From a virus, in IMG/VR virus record IMGVR_UViG_3300017987_001680, positions 1 through 26,617 of that record: 26,617 nucleotides of DNA. One strand, 5' to 3'. Of this stretch, positions 24,590 through 26,617 are shown piece by piece (the stretch's first letter is position 1; every line of letters begins with the position of its first letter). The position numbers and the translations under genes are program-made. The notes below the pieces were generated by a model. The model did not search any database. It was not told where the DNA came from and worked only from the letters and a program-made list of their open reading frames with translations.

Positions 24590-24633
24590 GGTGCCGGGGC
24601 ACATGCCCCGTGTTAGCCCCGGCACCACTTTTT
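24590..24633 (+). terminator. Intrinsic terminator with nested alternative hairpin
   Basis: GGTGCCGGGGC (24590-24600) pairs perfectly with GCCCCGGCACC (24616-24626), an 11-bp stem, followed two bases later by TTTTT (24629-24633). A competing hairpin GGGGC-ACAT-GCCCC (24596-24609) uses the top of the left arm and would break the terminator stem. It closes the HTH-Sak4-DUF669 unit. Confidence 0.85.
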
Positions 24634-24652
24634 CTGATGGAGCAGCAGCAAG

Positions 24653-24964
24653 ATGAAGAATGGCTGTCGGCATAGGCAAGGAATCGTTGGTCGCCATGAA
24701 AAGGTGTATGGCGGCTGGACATGCAAAAATTGTGGCCGACGCATTTGCCGATGGTGCGGCAAGGTAATTACCAGCGCCCTGGCTACCTCTTACTGCTCAA
24801 AGGCATGCAGGCTGAATGGGAGAAGGCGCAATGCAAGGCTCGACGGGGCGATGGAAAGGTATCTCCCAGGGGTCGATTTTGAGGACTGCCCGATTGACTT
24901 GCGGGTAACGGCCCTGACGCTTCTTGATGTATGGAGCTTGGTGAATGGGCACAGGGTTTCTTAA
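24653..24964 (+). CDS. Zinc-ribbon-like small protein, 103 aa
   Basis: The ATG at 24653 has GGAG at 24639-24642. Cysteines are arranged C24-x2-C27, C32-x2-C35 and C48-x3-C52, in the phrases WTCKNCGRRICRWCGK and YCSKACR, the pattern of small zinc ribbons (CxxCgK ... CSxxCR). The zinc part ends in a basic run (GRRRNARLDG) that could contact nucleic acid; the C-terminal 35 residues are helical. It starts just after the intrinsic terminator, so it may depend on read-through. It overlaps the next gene by 20 bases. No specific function is known. Confidence 0.7.
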   Translation: MKNGCRHRQGIVGRHEKVYGGWTCKNCGRRICRWCGKVITSALATSYCSKACRLNGRRRNARLDGAMERYLPGVDFEDCPIDLRVTALTLLDVWSLVNGHRVS

Positions 24965-25160
24965 TCTAGCTAATGTGGATAAATACAAAGAGGTGCGCAT
25001 TGCTAAGGAAGGGGATGGCTCTGGGCTGATGCCGTACCCGACCATGGAAGAGATCTGCCTTGCGAAGCTCAACCTGTGGCGGTTGGGGATCTCAACCAAA
25101 GACGAAGAGATACTGAAAACATGGATTCTTTTACAGCGGATAAGAAAGTGGGAGGCCTGA
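24945..25160 (+). CDS. Unknown small protein, 71 aa
   Basis: The ATG at 24945 has GGAG at 24933-24936 and overlaps the previous gene by 20 bases. The product is soluble, with the helical text TMEEICLAKLNLWRLGISTKDEEILKTWILLQRIRKWEA and no recognisable motif. Codon use and the ribosome site support it being real. The overlap suggests co-translation with the zinc-ribbon protein. Confidence 0.6.
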   Translation: MGTGFLNLANVDKYKEVRIAKEGDGSGLMPYPTMEEICLAKLNLWRLGISTKDEEILKTWILLQRIRKWEA

Positions 25161-25162
25161 TT

Positions 25163-25384
25163 ATGGCAGCAAAGAAATGGAGCAGCAGTGCCGATTTGAG
25201 AAGGAGCGCGGAGGAGATCTTCAGTGCTCTGCAAGAAAAGGAGATCACGCCCGAAACGGCAAAGGTCCTGGGGGCGCAGATCCGCACCGCAGTCTCTACG
25301 ATTGGGCACGAACTCGCAATGACCAAGCTGACCGGCCAGAAGCCGGTCAATGGCAAGCTGAAGGCAATCAAACTTAGCGATTAG
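25163..25384 (+). CDS. Unknown small helical protein, 73 aa
   Basis: I choose the ATG at 25163 because GGAGG at 25151-25155 lies seven bases upstream; longer starts at 25121 or further back overlap the previous gene. The product is a basic helical protein (DLRRSAEEIFSALQEKEITP, ETAKVLGAQIRTAVSTIGHE) with a Lys-rich C-terminus. I do not recognise the family. It lies between unknown genes and the Gp157-family gene in the DNA-metabolism module. Confidence 0.65.
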   Translation: MAAKKWSSSADLRRSAEEIFSALQEKEITPETAKVLGAQIRTAVSTIGHELAMTKLTGQKPVNGKLKAIKLSD

Positions 25385-25404
25385 CAAGAAGGGAAGGCAG
25401 CACT

Positions 25405-25950
25405 ATGGGTAAGCAAACCCTGTTTCAGATCAGCGAAGACCTCATGGCTTTCGATCAGTTACTGGCCGACCACGACAACGACATCGAAGACCCCGAAGTC
25501 CAAGCGGTCCTCGTCCAGTGGGCAAACGAGATCAAGGACAACATGGAATGGAAGGTAGACAACTACGTCGCCTTCATCCAGATCCTGCTCGCCCGCGCCG
25601 ACGCCCGCAAGGCTGAGAGCAAGCGCCTCGCGAACCGGGCCAAGGTGGATGAGAACACCGCCAAGAAGCTCAAAGAAAACCTGATGCACATCTTCGAGTT
25701 CCACGGGATCAAGAAGATGGAGACCGCCCGCTTTCAGGTGGGCGTCCAGGCAAATGGCGGCAAGGCCCCGCTCGAAGTGGACCTCGACCCGGAGCAGTTG
25801 CCCGATTGGGCGCGCATCGAGGAAACGGTCTACAAGCAGAACTCCGACGCCATTCGCGAGAAGTTGGACGAGTTCGACAAGGCCGGTGATGGTGAGATCC
25901 TGCCGTTCGCCCGGATCGGGGAGCGTGGCAAGGGGTTGCGGATCAGGTAG
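25405..25950 (+). CDS. Gp157-family protein, 181 aa
   Basis: The ATG at 25405 follows a GGGAAGG site. The protein has the organisation of the phage Gp157 family (Siphovirus Gp157): an N-terminal TLFQISEDLMAFDQLL, a long coiled-coil-like helix (VDNYVAFIQILLARADARKAESKRLANRAKVDENTAKKLKENLMHIF, in two parts), the turn HGIKKMETARFQVGVQANGG, then a C-terminal PDWARIEETVYKQNSDAIREKL with RGKGLRIR at the end. The original family member comes from Streptococcus thermophilus phages and has been linked to phage resistance. In phages these genes sit beside Sak4/DUF669-type recombination genes, as here, so a role in DNA metabolism is likely. Confidence 0.75.
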   Translation: MGKQTLFQISEDLMAFDQLLADHDNDIEDPEVQAVLVQWANEIKDNMEWKVDNYVAFIQILLARADARKAESKRLANRAKVDENTAKKLKENLMHIFEFHGIKKMETARFQVGVQANGGKAPLEVDLDPEQLPDWARIEETVYKQNSDAIREKLDEFDKAGDGEILPFARIGERGKGLRIR

Positions 25951-25957
25951 GAACGCT

Positions 25958-26037
25958 GGAGTGCGCTTGTGGTCGTGATCGGCACTGCCCGAAAGGGTAG
26001 GGGTTCGACTCCCCAGACCACTCGCGCACTCCTTTTT
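25958..26037 (+). ncRNA. Structured RNA element: tRNA-like T arm plus GAAA hairpin inside stacked stems ending in a U-tract
   Basis: GGAGTGCGC (25958-25966) pairs perfectly with GCGCACTCC (26024-26032), which is followed by TTTTT (26033-26037). Inside, after a TT/TC internal loop, GTGGTC (25969-25974) pairs with GACCAC (26016-26021). The enclosed part holds TGCCC-GAAA-GGGTA (25986-25999) and GGGG-TTCGACT-CCCC (26000-26014), whose loop matches the tRNA T-loop consensus at every position. A full tRNA does not fit: only about 53 bases lie between the GTGGTC and GACCAC ends and there is no D arm or anticodon loop. It fills the gap between the Gp157-family and YfiM-like genes. At minimum it can act as a terminator; it may be a tRNA relic or a tRNA-mimicking small RNA. 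Confidence 0.6.
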
Positions 26038-26052
26038 GCACGGGAGGCAAAA

Positions 26053-26367
26053 GTGATCGGACAAGACAAGCTCTGGCATTTCAGCATTTGCGCGGCCCTG
26101 ACCATCTTTGGGGCCGTGCTTGTTTCGTTGCCGTGGGGCACCACGGTGGCTGCGGCCTGGGGGATCGGCAAAGAGGCTTACGACCTGTACCTCGGCAAGG
26201 TGAAGAACGTGCCGGGGAAGTACTGGTCGTGGGCTGACCTCGTTGCCGACGCCGTGGGGATCGCGGCCGGTATCGTCGTGGTTCACATGCAGCAGACCCC
26301 GGCCATCGTGGTGTGCTGCATGTGGGCTATCCTGATGATGTCCGTACTGGGGGGGGGGAGACAATGA
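26053..26367 (+). CDS. YfiM/DUF2279-like membrane protein, 104 aa
   Basis: I choose the GTG at 26053, with GGGAGG at 26042-26047 five bases upstream; the frame extends back to 25969 but that part is the structured RNA. The protein shows GQDKLWHF (3-10), GKEAYD (39-44) and WSWADLVADAVG (58-69), the spaced motifs of E. coli YfiM and relatives (GQDK-x2-HF, KE-x2-D, WSWxDxxxDxxG). YfiM is a short lipoprotein; this version has no lipobox and instead has hydrophobic helices before and after, ending AIVVCCMWAILMMSVL. Function of the family is unknown to me; a membrane role is clear, a lysis or superinfection role is speculation. It ends in a G10 tract and overlaps the next start. Confidence 0.65.
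   Translation: MIGQDKLWHFSICAALTIFGAVLVSLPWGTTVAAAWGIGKEAYDLYLGKVKNVPGKYWSWADLVADAVGIAAGIVVVHMQQTPAIVVCCMWAILMMSVLGGGRQ
26349..26358 (+). repeat. Homopolymer tract of ten G
   Basis: Ten consecutive G lie near the end of the YfiM-like gene and supply the Gly-Gly-Gly of its C-terminus. The tract and the following GGAG also form the ribosome site of the next gene (ATG 26364). Slippage of one base would change the C-terminus and uncouple the stop-start overlap. It may also be a sequencing error site. Confidence 0.9.
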
Positions 26368-26617
26368 GTAAACACGAGAGCGACTGTAATTGTCAGGCCT
26401 GCCTGATGGACGAGCGCAATGGGCTTGAGGCACGCATCACCGAGCTTGAAGCCAAGAACAGGCGGCAACGGGAGGCGTTGGAGATCGTGCGCGATTGCGA
26501 GGACTGTCCAGACCCGGACGGCAAGTGCGAAGGCGACGACCCGGACGTCTGGTATTCTGGTAAGTGCTTGTACTGCATCTGTGTGGATGCCCTCGCCGGG
26601 GAAGGGGGAGAAGATGA
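26364..26617 (+). CDS. Cys-rich protein with central coiled coil, partial at window end
   Basis: The ATG at 26364 overlaps the previous stop (ATGA). The frame stays open to the window edge, 84 complete codons. The N-terminus has C-x-C-x2-C (DCNCQACLMDE), then a charged helix (LEARITELEAKNRRQREALEIV), then a second cysteine group (DCEDCPDPDGKCEGDD, GKCLYCICVDAL). The arrangement suggests metal binding on both sides of a coiled-coil helix, as in small phage zinc proteins of the nucleotide-metabolism region. No family recognised. An ATG at 26614, after GGGGGAG, might be the start of the next gene. Confidence 0.6.
   Translation, partial: MSKHESDCNCQACLMDERNGLEARITELEAKNRRQREALEIVRDCEDCPDPDGKCEGDDPDVWYSGKCLYCICVDALAGEGGED

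Noticed and set aside
25958-26037. A complete tRNA gene
   Set aside because: The T arm and acceptor-like ends are present, but only about 53 bases lie between the ends of the inner stem, there is no D arm or seven-base anticodon loop, and the molecule is enclosed by a longer stem with a U-tract.
25969-26052. N-terminal extension of the YfiM-like protein to the GTG at 25969
   Set aside because: The extension would translate the structured RNA and terminator, whereas the GTG at 26053 has a strong, well-spaced ribosome site and begins right at the conserved GQDK motif.
1-26617. CRISPR array, insertion sequence, integrase or attachment site
   Set aside because: I saw no regularly spaced repeats, transposase or recombinase motifs, or terminal inverted repeats; the only long perfect direct repeat I noticed is the 59-base pair already listed.

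Overview
The window reads as a densely packed segment of a tailed double-stranded DNA phage infecting a GC-rich bacterium that uses strong Shine-Dalgarno sites. Every gene I can support is on the + strand. Most neighbours overlap or sit within a few bases of each other, and no gene-free stretch exceeds about 105 bases. I see no integrase, lysogeny repressor pair, terminase, capsid gene, tape-measure gene or endolysin in this window. A connector-like protein, tail proteins and very large helical proteins of the ejected type together suggest a short-tailed (podovirus-like) lytic phage. The host cannot be named from the sequence.

Layout. Bases 1-1136 hold the end of an unidentified gene, a small unknown gene and a head-tail connector-like gene. 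Bases 1150-2036 hold four small membrane or exported proteins that look like a lysis cassette without its endolysin; the lipoprotein gene overlaps its neighbour out of frame. Bases 2105-10273 hold two small virion-associated proteins, a tail/propeller protein, a 949-residue fibre-like protein, a helical protein, a tandemly duplicated protein and a second beta-propeller protein. Bases 10277-22884 hold a coiled-coil ejection-type protein and then one giant gene of 3647 codons. This encodes a polyvalent protein: a helical/membrane-seeking N-terminus, an N6-adenine methyltransferase domain, a DarB/strawberry-notch-type helicase, a zinc metallopeptidase-like domain and an LPD38-like C-terminus. After a promoter-like intergenic region at 22885-22970, an early or recombination module follows: an HTH protein, a Sak4-like ATPase, a DUF669-like single-strand binding protein, a zinc-ribbon protein, two small unknowns, a Gp157-family protein, a YfiM-like membrane protein and a Cys-rich partial gene.

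How it may work. The giant protein is probably packaged and injected with the DNA, where its methyltransferase, helicase and peptidase parts could counter host defences at entry. The right-hand module handles single-strand DNA recombination or replication.

Main surprises. (1) A 108-codon gene-like frame lies inside the giant gene, exactly in its disordered methyltransferase-helicase linker, with its own ribosome site and host-like codon use where the giant frame loses it. (2) A perfect 59-base copy of part of the giant gene sits in the propeller gene 12 kb away and is read there in another frame. (3) A compact RNA element at 25958-26037 combines a tRNA-like T arm, a GAAA-capped hairpin, two stacked closing stems and a terminator U-tract.
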